Source: Crocinitomicaceae bacterium (GTDB taxonomy: Bacteria; Bacteroidota; Bacteroidia; Flavobacteriales_D; Crocinitomicaceae). Taken from it: DNA of 64,000 nucleotides. Positions 8,637 to 18,072 of the stretch are shown one piece after another. The first letter of the stretch is position 1; each line of letters opens with the position of its first letter. The translations under genes were made by a program, and so were the position numbers. A model generated the notes under the pieces. That model was not told the DNA's origin and did no database searches. It worked only from the letters and a program-made list of their open reading frames with translations. The DNA lies in contig JABURP010000017.1 of assembly GCA_014762645.1 (NCBI GenBank), forward strand, positions 62,001 through 126,000, in the 5' to 3' direction.

Positions 8637-9517
8637 GTATAAAGGATTTTGTGCGAAAGAATACGCCCAAATTTTTACTGGACTGGAACAGAAGAAGAAA
8701 GAAAAAGAAACGAAATTCCGAACTTCAACAACAAAAGGCCATCACGCGAGAGGAGTTGGTCAGGAATCTTCGAGATATTGGCATTGTTGAAGGCGATATA
8801 GTTCTGGTTCATTCAAGCCTTAGCCGTATCGGGTTTTTGGAAGAAGGGCCAAAGACACTGGTAGATGCCTTACGAGAAACTGTTGGTTCAGATGGACATA
8901 TCTTAATGCCTACATCACCCAATAATGTTTACCAACTTGATTACATACAAAATACGCCCTCATTCGACGTATTAAACACGCCATCACAAACCGGAAAGAT
9001 AACGGAGTATTTTAGACAGCTCCCTGAAGCTGTTCGCAGCCTTCATCCCACTGAACCAGTTTCAGCCCTTGGTCCAAAAGCAAAGTATTTTGTGAAAGAT
9101 CATTTTGGACAACTTACGCCATATAATGAAAACAGTCCTTTTTATAAAGTTTCCAAAGAGGGAGGAAAAATACTCTACATTGGAGTGACACTATCCATGG
9201 CCGGTACCAATTTGCACACCTTGGAAGATGCCGTAGATTTCAAGTTTCCGATTTACTACCCCGAGATCTTTGATTTTAAGGTGATAGATGAACAGGGGCA
9301 GTCACATATTATACAGACGAAAGTGCATGATCCGGCTTGGTCCAAGAAAAGGAAATGTGATGAGTTGATTCCAATGTTTCAGGAACAAGGCGCATTAAAA
9401 AGAGTAAAGATTGGACAGGCGGATACCTTATTAGTAGATGCCAAAAAGTTTCTGGATGTGATGATTGATCAGTACCAAAAAAAAGGTGTGACCATGTACA
9501 CGCCCAAAGGCAGTTAA
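8633..9517 (+). CDS. AAC(3)-fold N-acetyltransferase (YokD-like)
   Basis: A 294-residue member of the aminoglycoside 3-N-acetyltransferase (antibiotic_NAT) fold. These enzymes use acetyl-CoA. Visible landmarks are VLVHSSLSRIGFLEEGPKT near residue 58, the segment LMPTSPN, the conserved SLHPTEPVSALGPKA (about 138-152) with the catalytic-region histidine, and a late segment TNLHTLEDA. The basic N-terminus NRRRKKKKR is unusual. The chromosomal setting inside a WG/TonB operon, with no resistance context, argues against an antibiotic-resistance role; related genes in Bacteroidota often lie with cell-surface sugar genes, so modification of an amino sugar is plausible (inference). It starts by ATGA overlap with the gene before, and the next gene's ATG follows its TAA directly. 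Confidence 0.87.
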   Translation: MSIKDFVRKNTPKFLLDWNRRRKKKKRNSELQQQKAITREELVRNLRDIGIVEGDIVLVHSSLSRIGFLEEGPKTLVDALRETVGSDGHILMPTSPNNVYQLDYIQNTPSFDVLNTPSQTGKITEYFRQLPEAVRSLHPTEPVSALGPKAKYFVKDHFGQLTPYNENSPFYKVSKEGGKILYIGVTLSMAGTNLHTLEDAVDFKFPIYYPEIFDFKVIDEQGQSHIIQTKVHDPAWSKKRKCDELIPMFQEQGALKRVKIGQADTLLVDAKKFLDVMIDQYQKKGVTMYTPKGS

Positions 9518-10420
9518 ATGAATCTACCCTCACCAATAGAGCAACTTCATTCAGATTTATTTTCTCAGCATAACGTAGAGGTGTACGTGAAGCGAGATGA
9601 TTTGATTGATCCGGTAATTTCAGGAAACAAGTGGCGGAAACTCAAGTTTAATATTGAAAAGTTCAAAGCAGGAAGGTATGATAAGCTCCTCACTTTTGGT
9701 GGAGCTTATTCCAATCATATTTCAGCTACTGCAAGAGCAGGTAAAGAGTTGGGGGTTAAGACAATCGGTATAGTTCGCGGAGATGAACTAAAGGCAGATG
9801 CGAACGACACTTTAAGACAGGCAAGTGCGGATGGAATGGAACTGATCTTTACGAAACGAGAAGAGTATGCACTAAGGGATGAAAAATACTACCATGAAGA
9901 ATTGAGAAGAAGGCACGGTAATATTTGGATTGTTCCTGAAGGTGGATCGAATTATTACGGCGTTTTAGGGTGTCAGGAGATATTAAAGGAGGTTGATATA
10001 CCGTTTACACATGTTATCACGGCATGCGGAACGGGAACAACGGCTACAGGATTACTTCTAAGCAGTTCTTCAGAAGTGATTGGGGTGTCAGCACTAAAAG
10101 GCGGAGACTTTTTAACTGAGAACATTAAAAACCACCTGATGACCCTATCCTTGCCGGAATCGCATATCAGTGATGTAATGGGTCGATTTGTGCTTCAAAC
10201 AGGTTATCATTTTGGAGGATATGCGAAATACAATAAAGAGTTGCTGGAATTTATCGAAACGTTTGAGGATCAGTATAAAATCCCATTGGATCAGGTCTAC
10301 ACAGGTAAAATGATGTATGCTTTATTAGATTTGATCGAGCAGAATTATTTTCCTGAGAATTCCAAAATTATTGCACTACACACAGGAGGTTTGCAAGGAA
10401 AAAAAGGATTGAAAAAGTAA
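9518..10420 (+). CDS. PLP-dependent ACC deaminase/D-cysteine desulfhydrase family enzyme
   Basis: A 300-residue fold-type II PLP enzyme of the ACC deaminase/D-cysteine desulfhydrase family. The Schiff-base lysine is in SGNKWRKLKFN (about residues 35-45), the phosphate and cofactor segment is FGGAYSNHISATA, and the PLP phosphate loop is CGTGTTATGLL. PEGGSNYYGVLGCQEI is typical of the family. True ACC deaminase from soil bacteria is longer (near 340 residues) with different substrate-loop residues, so D-cysteine desulfhydrase or a D-amino-acid ammonia-lyase is more likely (inference). The ATG follows the stop of the acetyltransferase directly (TAAATG), so it is the last gene of this operon. Its stop lies 1 bp from the end of the opposing lipoprotein gene. 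Confidence 0.9.
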   Translation: MNLPSPIEQLHSDLFSQHNVEVYVKRDDLIDPVISGNKWRKLKFNIEKFKAGRYDKLLTFGGAYSNHISATARAGKELGVKTIGIVRGDELKADANDTLRQASADGMELIFTKREEYALRDEKYYHEELRRRHGNIWIVPEGGSNYYGVLGCQEILKEVDIPFTHVITACGTGTTATGLLLSSSSEVIGVSALKGGDFLTENIKNHLMTLSLPESHISDVMGRFVLQTGYHFGGYAKYNKELLEFIETFEDQYKIPLDQVYTGKMMYALLDLIEQNYFPENSKIIALHTGGLQGKKGLKK

Positions 10421-10421
10421 A

Positions 10422-11117
10422 TTACTCTTCTTCTTTTAGGTTTTCCTCTTTTATAGAGTAGTCGTGAGGAACGTACCAATCCTCCTTATTAGGTTTAAGG
10501 TGGTAAACCGGTTCAAATCTGCGTTCGTCAAAAAAAGTAGAGAACATCAACATGTATGATTTATGCTTCTTCTTAATATCAAACAGGTTCTTGCCATAAA
10601 CATCTCTGAAAATCACAAACAACAACTCAGAACAATAAAGCTTATCCGTAGAAAATAAACTAAAACTGTGATCAAATGGTGTGTGCTCTTCAAAGTAAAA
10701 TTTAGCGCGTTCGGCTATTTTTACTCCTGCTGAGTCCATAAATACCGGTCGACAAATAAATAACATTGAATCGGCGGCATGTGTTACGAACTCATCTACC
10801 GAACACATTTGCACCCCGTCAATATCATCTTCACTGGCAGTACCACCAAGCGTATGAATTACTTTCCATTCATCATTGTCTTCAACTATAACACCGCAGT
10901 GAGAGTAATCTTCTTTGGTTGTGTTCATTAAGTGATAGGAGAGAGGACCATTTCCTTTACGGATGATACAATCTCCCGGTTGAAGTTTGGAGTAAATATC
11001 TTTTGGTAGTTCAGGTGGTACATGAACGTATTTTTTTGAAGCATCATCATCTGTGTCCTTACCACATGAGAATGTAAATAATACCAATAAAAAGTAAAGT
11101 AATTTTCTTGAGTTCAT
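10422..11117 (-). CDS. YiiX/YebB-like papain-fold lipoprotein
   Basis: A 231-residue lipoprotein with a lipobox in LFTFSC (about Cys18). The rest looks like the circularly permuted NlpC/P60 (YiiX/YebB-like) cysteine hydrolase fold. It has the opening GDCIIRKG, a histidine in YSHCGVIVED (about residues 76-85), the segment IHTLGG, and a late cysteine in KLYCSELLFVIFRDVYG (about 155-171). In the permuted fold the catalytic His precedes the Cys, as seen here. The likely substrates are cell-wall peptides, or amide or ester bonds; nothing visible decides. It is in a minus-strand pair with the small lipoprotein upstream, but the strong terminator at 11165-11196 separates them, so it probably has its own promoter. 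Confidence 0.82.
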   Translation of the reverse strand: MNSRKLLYFLLVLFTFSCGKDTDDDASKKYVHVPPELPKDIYSKLQPGDCIIRKGNGPLSYHLMNTTKEDYSHCGVIVEDNDEWKVIHTLGGTASEDDIDGVQMCSVDEFVTHAADSMLFICRPVFMDSAGVKIAERAKFYFEEHTPFDHSFSLFSTDKLYCSELLFVIFRDVYGKNLFDIKKKHKSYMLMFSTFFDERRFEPVYHLKPNKEDWYVPHDYSIKEENLKEEE

Positions 11118-11164
11118 TTTAACACATTAATTCTGTTTGCTCAGCCATAGAAGTTAAGGCAAAC

Positions 11165-11196
11165 AAAAAACCCGTTACAAAGGTAACGGGTTTTTT
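11165..11196 (-). terminator. Rho-independent terminator (usable both ways)
   Basis: An 8-bp perfect stem, CCCGTTAC (11171-11178) and GTAACGGG (11183-11190), with loop AAAG. It is flanked by six A on the left and six T on the right, so both strands show a U-tract. By gene order it ends the small lipoprotein gene read from 11618 to 11223. Confidence 0.9.
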
Positions 11197-11222
11197 AGAA
11201 ATTTCTTAAAGAGAATGAGTTC

Positions 11223-11618
11223 TTATTCTTCAGAACCTTCACCTTCTCCAAGGTCCATTCCCATATCTTTTTGGTAGTTAGAAACTTTCCACTCACCGTC
11301 AACTTTTTTCAAGTCGTAGTTGAATGTCATGTCTCCCATAACACCTCTTGCCTCTTCACAAGTACAAGTAGCGTTGTCACCATCAACTTCGCAATCTACT
11401 GATTTGATCTCAGTGTCATAAGCTTCACATCCAGCGTCGATAGACCCCTGAACAGTTTCTTTTGCGTTGTCAACAGCCATTTTCATAGCGTCGTCACATT
11501 TTCCGTCAGCTAATGCCTGAGCGAATTGTTTTGTAGTGTCTTCTGGAGTTCCTCCACCACCACAGGCAGTCATTACTAAACCAGCAATTGCTCCTACTAA
11601 TAATGTTCTTAATTTCAT
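11223..11618 (-). CDS. Small DUF4878-like lipoprotein
   Basis: A 131-residue lipoprotein with the lipobox VMTAC (Cys19) followed by four glycines. The domain after it starts TPEDTTKQFAQALADGKCDDAMKMA and ends in a strand pair with NYDLKKVDGEWKVSNY. This is the pattern of NTF2-like DUF4878 lipoproteins of Bacteroidota. Five further cysteines (KCDD, GCEA, VDCEV, TCTCEE) suggest disulfides. The C-terminus is an acidic GEGEGSEE tail. It has a well-placed own promoter (11655-11683) and its own terminator, so it is a single-gene transcript, probably well expressed. The function is unknown. Confidence 0.85.
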   Translation of the reverse strand: MKLRTLLVGAIAGLVMTACGGGGTPEDTTKQFAQALADGKCDDAMKMAVDNAKETVQGSIDAGCEAYDTEIKSVDCEVDGDNATCTCEEARGVMGDMTFNYDLKKVDGEWKVSNYQKDMGMDLGEGEGSEE

Positions 11619-11654
11619 AACTTGGTTTTACTTACTTAAATATTAATTACCGTG

Positions 11655-11683
11655 CAAATATATATGCATTTTCAATAAATCAA
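11655..11683 (-). promoter_or_regulatory. Bacteroidota-type promoter (TTG-N18-TATATTTG)
   Basis: On the minus strand TTG (11683-11681) is followed by 18 bp and TATATTTG (11662-11655). The ATG of the small lipoprotein is 36 bp downstream. It is one of the best matches to the Bacteroidota consensus in the window. Confidence 0.6.
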
Positions 11684-11726
11684 AATTTTTTTCAAATAAA
11701 AGATGATTTTTTGAATAGGAAGGTTG

Positions 11727-11734
11727 TAAATTTG
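11727..11734 (+). promoter_or_regulatory. Possible promoter -7 element TAAATTTG
   Basis: TAAATTTG lies 52 bp before the ATG of the ABC-F gene. A TTTTTTG stands upstream at 11707-11713, but the spacing of 13 bp is shorter than usual. The region is divergent with the small lipoprotein promoter. Confidence 0.35.
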
Positions 11735-11783
11735 CGCATCCTTAGAAATACTGAGGTATACAAAGCAAAATAAAACGGAGTAA

Positions 11784-13409
<1,626 letters not shown>

Positions 13410-13461
13410 TACTTACGGTTTGTAAAAAAATCAAAATACCACTTTTGTGGTATTGTGTAGA

Positions 13462-13629
13462 ATGGTTCTAAATAAGAAATTTGTTCTTATGAATGATCTA
13501 CCATTTCTTCGCAGTTTTAATCCCTCACTTAATGAGGTAGATTTGCTGGATACTTGTGGCAAGAAGAAAAAATGCTGCAAGAAGTACAAGAAGAAAGGCA
13601 AACACTGCGGTGGATGTCCAAAGCGTTAA
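13462..13629 (+). CDS. Small Cys/Lys-rich protein
   Basis: A 55-residue protein from ATG 13462, or 46 residues from ATG 13489. A GTG at 13447 is open too, but it lies inside a hairpin arm. The N-terminal half is plain (NDLPFLRSFNPSLNEVDLLD). The last 25 residues are strongly cationic with five cysteines: CGKKKKCCKKYKKKGKHCGGCPKR. The paired cysteines could bind a metal such as zinc or copper, and the lysines could bind RNA or DNA. It has no signal peptide, so it is cytosolic if made. I do not recognise the family. That the frame ends cleanly with a dense Cys/Lys tail makes chance unlikely, but it is short and has no obvious RBS. It lies 52 bp after the ABC-F stop on the same strand and could be its operon partner. 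Confidence 0.55.
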   Translation: MVLNKKFVLMNDLPFLRSFNPSLNEVDLLDTCGKKKKCCKKYKKKGKHCGGCPKR

Positions 13630-13743
13630 TTCGTTTCCTTTGTTTTTTCTTTTTTTAATAGTCAGAGTCATTGTTAATTCTGATCTTAATCACACATTAC
13701 AGTTTAAGTAATTACATCTTTGTAATGAAATTTGCTCACAGTA

Positions 13744-14919
13744 ATGAAACGAAATAAGATTATTAAAATAGTGATATGGAGTTTGATCTCTATAGCAGCT
13801 TTGTGGGGAATCTATGCAAAGTTTATTAAGACTCCTGATCCGATTATAACCTTTCAGTTAGAAACTGTTCAAACGGAATCGTTGTATTATGAAGTATCAG
13901 CTACAGGTACAATCGCTCCAGTAGAGTCTGTTGATATTGGAACGCAAATATCAGGTCAGATTTCGAAAGTATATGTAAAAAGTAATGATACGGTTAGAAA
14001 AGGACAGGTTCTGGCTAAAATGGATACGCGTAACCTCTATATTTCCTTAAAAGAAAGCAAAGCGAATTACGAAAAGGCGAAATTATCTTTAGATCAAGCT
14101 GAGCGAAGCCTCAAACTGGAGAAAAAACTCTACGATCAGGGTGCATCTTTTGAGCAGGCTTTAAACCAGGCCCAGGATGCCTATGACAATGCACTTATCA
14201 CCCTTAATATGGCAAAAATCCAGAAGGAAAAGAATGAGCTAAACATTGGCTATGCGCAGATCGAATCTCCCATTGATGGTATAGTGATTGCGGTGAATGC
14301 CAAGGAAGGACAGACAGTCACAGCCACATTTACCTCTCCCAATTTGTTCTCTGTCGCTAAAGATCTGTCTAAGATGAAAATTGAGGCCAGTGTAGACGAA
14401 GCGGATATTGGGAAAGTGAAGACCGGACAACCAGTCAGTTTTACTGTTGATGCTTATCCTGAGGAGTCATTTTCCGGTGTTGTGGAAACCATTGAGATTC
14501 AACCTGTGGTTTCGCAGGGTGTAGTCACATACACCACGGTGGTTTTAATCGATAATCCAGGGCTAAAACTTTTGCCAGGTATGACTGCTACACTATTGAT
14601 TAGAACCAATGAATATCCTAAGTCTATGACGGTTCCAAATGCAGCTTTGTCTTTTAATCCTGATGAACTGGACTGGCAGACTATGAAGAAATCCGGATAC
14701 AGTAAACAAGCATTGGAATCAAACCCTGAACGCTCATTATGGATATTAAAAGGGAAGAAGCTTATAGAGTTACCGGTACAAGTTGAGTATACAAATGGGA
14801 TCAGGACTGCAATAACTGCTGAAGTTGGCCCGCAGGATTCAATAATAACCTACTGTAAAGTTCAGTTAGAGGAGGAAAAGGAAGGTTTGTTTAGTCGTGA
14901 TAGATCCAATAATGAATAG
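13744..14919 (+). CDS. MacA-like periplasmic adaptor (membrane fusion protein)
   Basis: A 391-residue HlyD/RND-type adaptor for a tripartite export pump. Residues about 8-27 form the inner-membrane anchor. The first half of the lipoyl-like domain is SATGTIAPVESVDIGTQISG, then comes a coiled-coil hairpin (about 100-165), then the second lipoyl half IESPIDGIVIAVNAKEGQTV. A beta-barrel domain follows (DEADIGKVKTGQPVSF ... LLPGMTATLLI). The hairpin is short, as in MacA. I prefer ATG 13744 over the TTG at 13732. The gene overlaps the ATP-binding gene by 8 bp, and the third gene is a MacB-type permease, which fixes the role. An outer-membrane TolC-type partner is not in the window. Confidence 0.92.
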   Translation: MKRNKIIKIVIWSLISIAALWGIYAKFIKTPDPIITFQLETVQTESLYYEVSATGTIAPVESVDIGTQISGQISKVYVKSNDTVRKGQVLAKMDTRNLYISLKESKANYEKAKLSLDQAERSLKLEKKLYDQGASFEQALNQAQDAYDNALITLNMAKIQKEKNELNIGYAQIESPIDGIVIAVNAKEGQTVTATFTSPNLFSVAKDLSKMKIEASVDEADIGKVKTGQPVSFTVDAYPEESFSGVVETIEIQPVVSQGVVTYTTVVLIDNPGLKLLPGMTATLLIRTNEYPKSMTVPNAALSFNPDELDWQTMKKSGYSKQALESNPERSLWILKGKKLIELPVQVEYTNGIRTAITAEVGPQDSIITYCKVQLEEEKEGLFSRDRSNNE

Positions 14920-15664
14920 TCAAACACCGGTTATACGAGCTGAGGGAATTACCAGAATATTTAATCCTGGTCCAAATGAAGTGCGAGCATTGAGTAATAT
15001 CAATCTTGATATATACAGTGGTGAATTTGTTTCTTTGATGGGGTCGAGTGGGAGTGGTAAATCCACTCTCCTGAATATTCTGGGATGCCTGGATCAACCA
15101 ACATCTGGAAGATATATGCTGGATGGTGAAGACGTAAGTCAGTTGTCCCAATCAGCATTGTCTACAATTCGCAACAGAAAATTTGGATTTGTTTTTCAGT
15201 CCTATAATTTATTGCCGAAAACTACCGCCCTGGAGAATGTTGAGTTGCCATTAATGTATAATCCTGAAATTTCTTTAAAACAAAGACGGGAAAAAGCGAT
15301 TACTGCATTAACCAAAGTGGGCCTGAAAGACCGAATCATGCACAAAACAAATGAGCTTTCTGGAGGGCAGCAACAAAGGGTGGCCATAGCTCGTGCACTT
15401 GTCAATGATCCTGTGGTGATTTTTGCAGATGAACCTACTGGAAATCTCGACACGAAAACCAGCTATCAGGTGATGGAGTATTTTCAGGAATTGAATGCAA
15501 GTGGTAAATTATTGGTAATGGTGACGCATGAGCCCGACATTGTTGCGTTTACAAATCGAAAGATCACGTTACAAGATGGCAAAATACTTGAAGATACACC
15601 GATTTCAACGCCAAAAAACGCAAAAGCGTGCTATCAGGAACTAGTTAGTAATGAAGACCATTGA
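14912..15664 (+). CDS. MacB-type ABC transporter ATP-binding protein
   Basis: A 250-residue ATPase of the LolD/MacB family that powers the adjacent permease. It has Walker [10 protein letters not shown], the Q-loop [16 protein letters not shown], the signature [15 protein letters not shown], Walker [14 protein letters not shown] and an H-loop in VMVTHEPDI, all intact. The C-terminal extension after the H-loop is short. I chose ATG 14912 ([12 protein letters not shown]); a GTG at 14897 is possible. It overlaps the adaptor by 8 bp and the permease by 14 bp, so the three are one translationally coupled unit. In E. coli, MacB has ATPase and permease in one chain; here they are separate genes, which is usual in Bacteroidota. 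Confidence 0.95.
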   Translation: MNSQTPVIRAEGITRIFNPGPNEVRALSNINLDIYSGEFVSLMGSSGSGKSTLLNILGCLDQPTSGRYMLDGEDVSQLSQSALSTIRNRKFGFVFQSYNLLPKTTALENVELPLMYNPEISLKQRREKAITALTKVGLKDRIMHKTNELSGGQQQRVAIARALVNDPVVIFADEPTGNLDTKTSYQVMEYFQELNASGKLLVMVTHEPDIVAFTNRKITLQDGKILEDTPISTPKNAKACYQELVSNEDH

Positions 15665-16868
15665 CCTCATAAAATCCGCTTTTCGATCTATCAATCGAAA
15701 CCGAACCAGATCTCTCTTAACAATGTTAGGAATTATCATAGGTGTTGGGTCCGTTATTGCTATGATGGCAATCGGTAGGGGATCCGAAGACAGCATTAAA
15801 TCTGAACTCGGCAAGTTGGGGACAAATATGATTATCATTTCTCCAGGACCGGACAACCGTGGTGGCGTGCGAATAGATGAAGCGAATATTGATATATTAA
15901 AAGAAAAAGATGCTGCCGCTATTATTGATAATTGTCCGTCTGTCAAATACATTACCCCTGTTGTGCAATCCAGAACTCAGGTTGTAAATGGTTCAAGCAA
16001 TACACGAACAACAGTTGTTGGGGCATACCGGGATTATTTTATTATAAACAATTACAATACAATGCGTGGCCAGTTGTTTGATGAAACTACAGGTAGGTCG
16101 CTACAAAAAGTATGCGTCATAGGAAAAACGGTTGCAGACGAACTTTTTGAGAACCAGGATGAGGTGGTGGGGAAAATTATTCGTTTGGATAAAATTCCTT
16201 TCCGGATTATCGGGGTACTTGAAGAGAAGGGCAGAACTTTTGGTGTAGATAGGGATAAGATCATTGTTGCACCATTTCAAACCATTCAAAAAAGAATGCT
16301 AGGTGTGACTTATGCGCATCAGATATTAGCTTCAACGGATTCAGAAGATCAGGTTGAAAGTGCGAAAAACGAAATATCAAATCTATTTGTGAATGAATTA
16401 AAGAAAGAGAGTGGAGGTGAGCCTCAGTTTAATATCCAAACTCAAAAAGAATTAATGGAGATAATGGGCTCGATTACCGGAGTTTTAACCTTGCTTCTTG
16501 CTGCAATAGCATCTATTTCATTACTGGTAGGGGGAATAGGGATCATGAACATTATGCTGGTTTCGGTTACAGAACGTACAAAAGAAATTGGATTGCGTTT
16601 GGCGGTAGGAGCACCAGCAAGGATTATCCTACTTCAGTTTTTAATTGAATCAATTGTGCTTAGTTTGATTGGAGGTTTAATAGGAGTCGTTTTGGGGTAT
16701 GTCATGGCAGAAATAGCCAGTGATTCATTAGGGATCAAATCCATTGTGACGCTTAATTCGATAATACTCGCATTTGGATTTTCCTTTTTCGTCGGTGTGG
16801 TTTTTGGATTTTTCCCGGCAAGAAAAGCAGCCAGATTAAATCCCATTCAGGCACTTCGTCATGAATAA
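15651..16868 (+). CDS. MacB/FtsX-type ABC transporter permease
   Basis: A 405-residue permease. The N-terminal amphipathic part with SINRNRTRSLLTMLGIIIGVGSVIAM leads into the first membrane helix. A large periplasmic MacB_PCD domain follows (about 45-270), then three C-terminal helices with the FtsX core: GGIGIMNIMLVSVTERTKEIGLRLAVGA (cytosolic coupling helix), LIGGLIGVVLGYV, and a last helix ending FFPARKAARLNPIQALRHE. This is the mechanotransmission type that pushes substrates through an adaptor and outer-membrane duct. Candidate cargoes are peptides, lipoproteins or macrolides; the sequence does not say. It ends 1 bp from the end of the opposing DCC gene. Confidence 0.95.
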   Translation: MKTIDLIKSAFRSINRNRTRSLLTMLGIIIGVGSVIAMMAIGRGSEDSIKSELGKLGTNMIIISPGPDNRGGVRIDEANIDILKEKDAAAIIDNCPSVKYITPVVQSRTQVVNGSSNTRTTVVGAYRDYFIINNYNTMRGQLFDETTGRSLQKVCVIGKTVADELFENQDEVVGKIIRLDKIPFRIIGVLEEKGRTFGVDRDKIIVAPFQTIQKRMLGVTYAHQILASTDSEDQVESAKNEISNLFVNELKKESGGEPQFNIQTQKELMEIMGSITGVLTLLLAAIASISLLVGGIGIMNIMLVSVTERTKEIGLRLAVGAPARIILLQFLIESIVLSLIGGLIGVVLGYVMAEIASDSLGIKSIVTLNSIILAFGFSFFVGVVFGFFPARKAARLNPIQALRHE

Positions 16869-16869
16869 A

Positions 16870-17277
16870 CTAACTGTTAGCTCCAATAAAAAAAGATTGT
16901 TCTTCAGGTTGAGGTAAAGCACAATATCCGGCTCTGATTTTATGTCTGCGTCTTGCAATGAGATTATAGACAGCATCACGTATAAATCGCGGTATCACGT
17001 AAAAGACTACCAAAATTGGATACAAGCCCTTTAGACCTTTGCTGATTTGAAGTGCAGCTGAAGATCGTTCGTATAATTTCCCATCTTTTAGGTAGTAGAT
17101 TGTGTCCATTTCTATATTTACGTCATGTTCAGATAATAACTTTTGAGCCAGCTCTGATTGAAGTGCACAGAAATAAAAATCCCTTTTCCGTTTTTTCAAA
17201 ATGAATTGAACAGTTGAATTGCAGAATCCGCATTCACCATCATAAAACACAATTGGATTAGGTTTTGCATCCTTCAT
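16870..17277 (-). CDS. DCC-family (DUF393) thiol-disulfide oxidoreductase-like protein
   Basis: A 135-residue DCC-family protein. The name-giving motif is present at the start: FYDGECGFCNSTVQF, with two cysteines spaced C-x-x-C in a thioredoxin-like setting. The rest follows the family: FCALQSE, YYLKDGKLYERSSAALQI and a hydrophobic C-terminal stretch (GLYPILVVFYVIP) before a basic RRRHK. Members are taken to be thiol-disulfide oxidoreductases, but direct evidence is thin. A TAAATTTG element ends only 5 bp before the ATG, which suggests a leaderless transcript. It diverges from elbB. Confidence 0.9.
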   Translation of the reverse strand: MKDAKPNPIVFYDGECGFCNSTVQFILKKRKRDFYFCALQSELAQKLLSEHDVNIEMDTIYYLKDGKLYERSSAALQISKGLKGLYPILVVFYVIPRFIRDAVYNLIARRRHKIRAGYCALPQPEEQSFFIGANS

Positions 17278-17282
17278 CTTTA

Positions 17283-17290
17283 CAAATTTA
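17283..17290 (-). promoter_or_regulatory. Possible promoter -7 element TAAATTTG, leaderless start
   Basis: TAAATTTG on the minus strand, 5 bp before the ATG of the DCC gene. If used, the transcript would start at or inside the start codon. No TTG stands at the right -33 distance. Confidence 0.35.
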
Positions 17291-17326
17291 CCTAAATTTA
17301 GTCCTCAGGAATAAAAAACTACAAGG

Positions 17327-18007
17327 ATGAAATTTGGTGTATTATTATCAGGGTGTGGTGTATATGACGGAGCAGAAATACAGGAAGCTGCTATGGCTAT
17401 GTTGGCCATTGTAGAAGCCGGGCACGAATATCAGTGTATTTCAATAGATAAAGAACAACATCACGTAGTCAACCATCTTACGGGAGAAGAAATGGATGAA
17501 AAACGGAACATGATGATTGAGGCTGCGCGAATTGCAAGAGGAGATGTGAAAAATATCGGAGAGATAACACCGGCGGATATTGATGCTTTGGTGATCCCGG
17601 GTGGATTTGGTTCGGCTAAAAATTTTTCTAAATGGGCATTTTTGGGCCCGGAAGGTGAAATTGACGATCAGGTTAAGTTATTAATAGTAAATATGGTGAA
17701 TGTAGGAAAACCGGTTTGTGCCCTATGCGTGAGTCCGGTTGTTGTTGCAAAGGCATTAGAAGGTTCAGACATATCTCCTTATTTAACCCTGGGAACAGAT
17801 CAGGAATCCTCTCCTTATGATATTCCATCATTTAATGAAGGTATTGAAAGTGTGGGTGCAGTTGCACAAATGAAAACCGTTCGTGAAGTTCTGGTAGATA
17901 CTGAAAACAAAATTGTTACGGCACCTTGTTATATGATGGATGCAACAATTCTCGATATTCGAAACAACACGAAACAAGCCATTGAAGCAACATTATCGCT
18001 TATTTAG
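17327..18007 (+). CDS. elbB: ElbB-type DJ-1/PfpI family protein (glyoxalase)
   Basis: A 226-residue DJ-1/PfpI-fold protein of the ElbB (isoprenoid biosynthesis protein with amidotransferase-like domain) subfamily. The start VLLSGCGVYDGAEIQEAAM is diagnostic, and ALVIPGGFGSAKN and the nucleophile elbow GKPVCALCVSP (Cys near residue 129) match. ElbB of E. coli has been shown to have glyoxalase III-like activity; a link to isoprenoid synthesis rests on older genetics. The length equals that of the family (about 217). It stands alone, 49 bp from the divergent DCC gene and 65 bp before the next plus-strand gene. Confidence 0.94.
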   Translation: MKFGVLLSGCGVYDGAEIQEAAMAMLAIVEAGHEYQCISIDKEQHHVVNHLTGEEMDEKRNMMIEAARIARGDVKNIGEITPADIDALVIPGGFGSAKNFSKWAFLGPEGEIDDQVKLLIVNMVNVGKPVCALCVSPVVVAKALEGSDISPYLTLGTDQESSPYDIPSFNEGIESVGAVAQMKTVREVLVDTENKIVTAPCYMMDATILDIRNNTKQAIEATLSLI

Positions 18008-18031
18008 GAATTCAATTATTGGTAAACTAAG

Positions 18032-18065
18032 TTGAGCAGCTGCACTTCTAAAAGAACTAATTTTG
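18032..18065 (+). promoter_or_regulatory. Possible promoter (TTG-N23-TAATTTTG)
   Basis: TTG (18032-18034), 23 bp, then TAATTTTG (18058-18065), 7 bp before the ATG at 18073. The spacer is at the upper end of the usual range. It would give a very short leader for the T9SS cargo gene. Confidence 0.45.
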
Positions 18066-18072
18066 TAGTGAT

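Noticed and set aside
8633-9517. Aminoglycoside resistance gene
   Set aside because: The AAC(3) fold is present, but the gene is embedded in a chromosomal operon without mobile elements or other resistance genes, so a metabolic or surface-modifying role is more likely.
13435-13454. Hairpin AATACCAC-TTTT-GTGGTATT after the ABC-F gene
   Set aside because: It has a good 8-bp stem, but it is followed by GTGTAG and not by a T-run, so I do not call it a terminator. It also covers the possible GTG start of the small Cys/Lys protein, which makes later ATG starts more likely.
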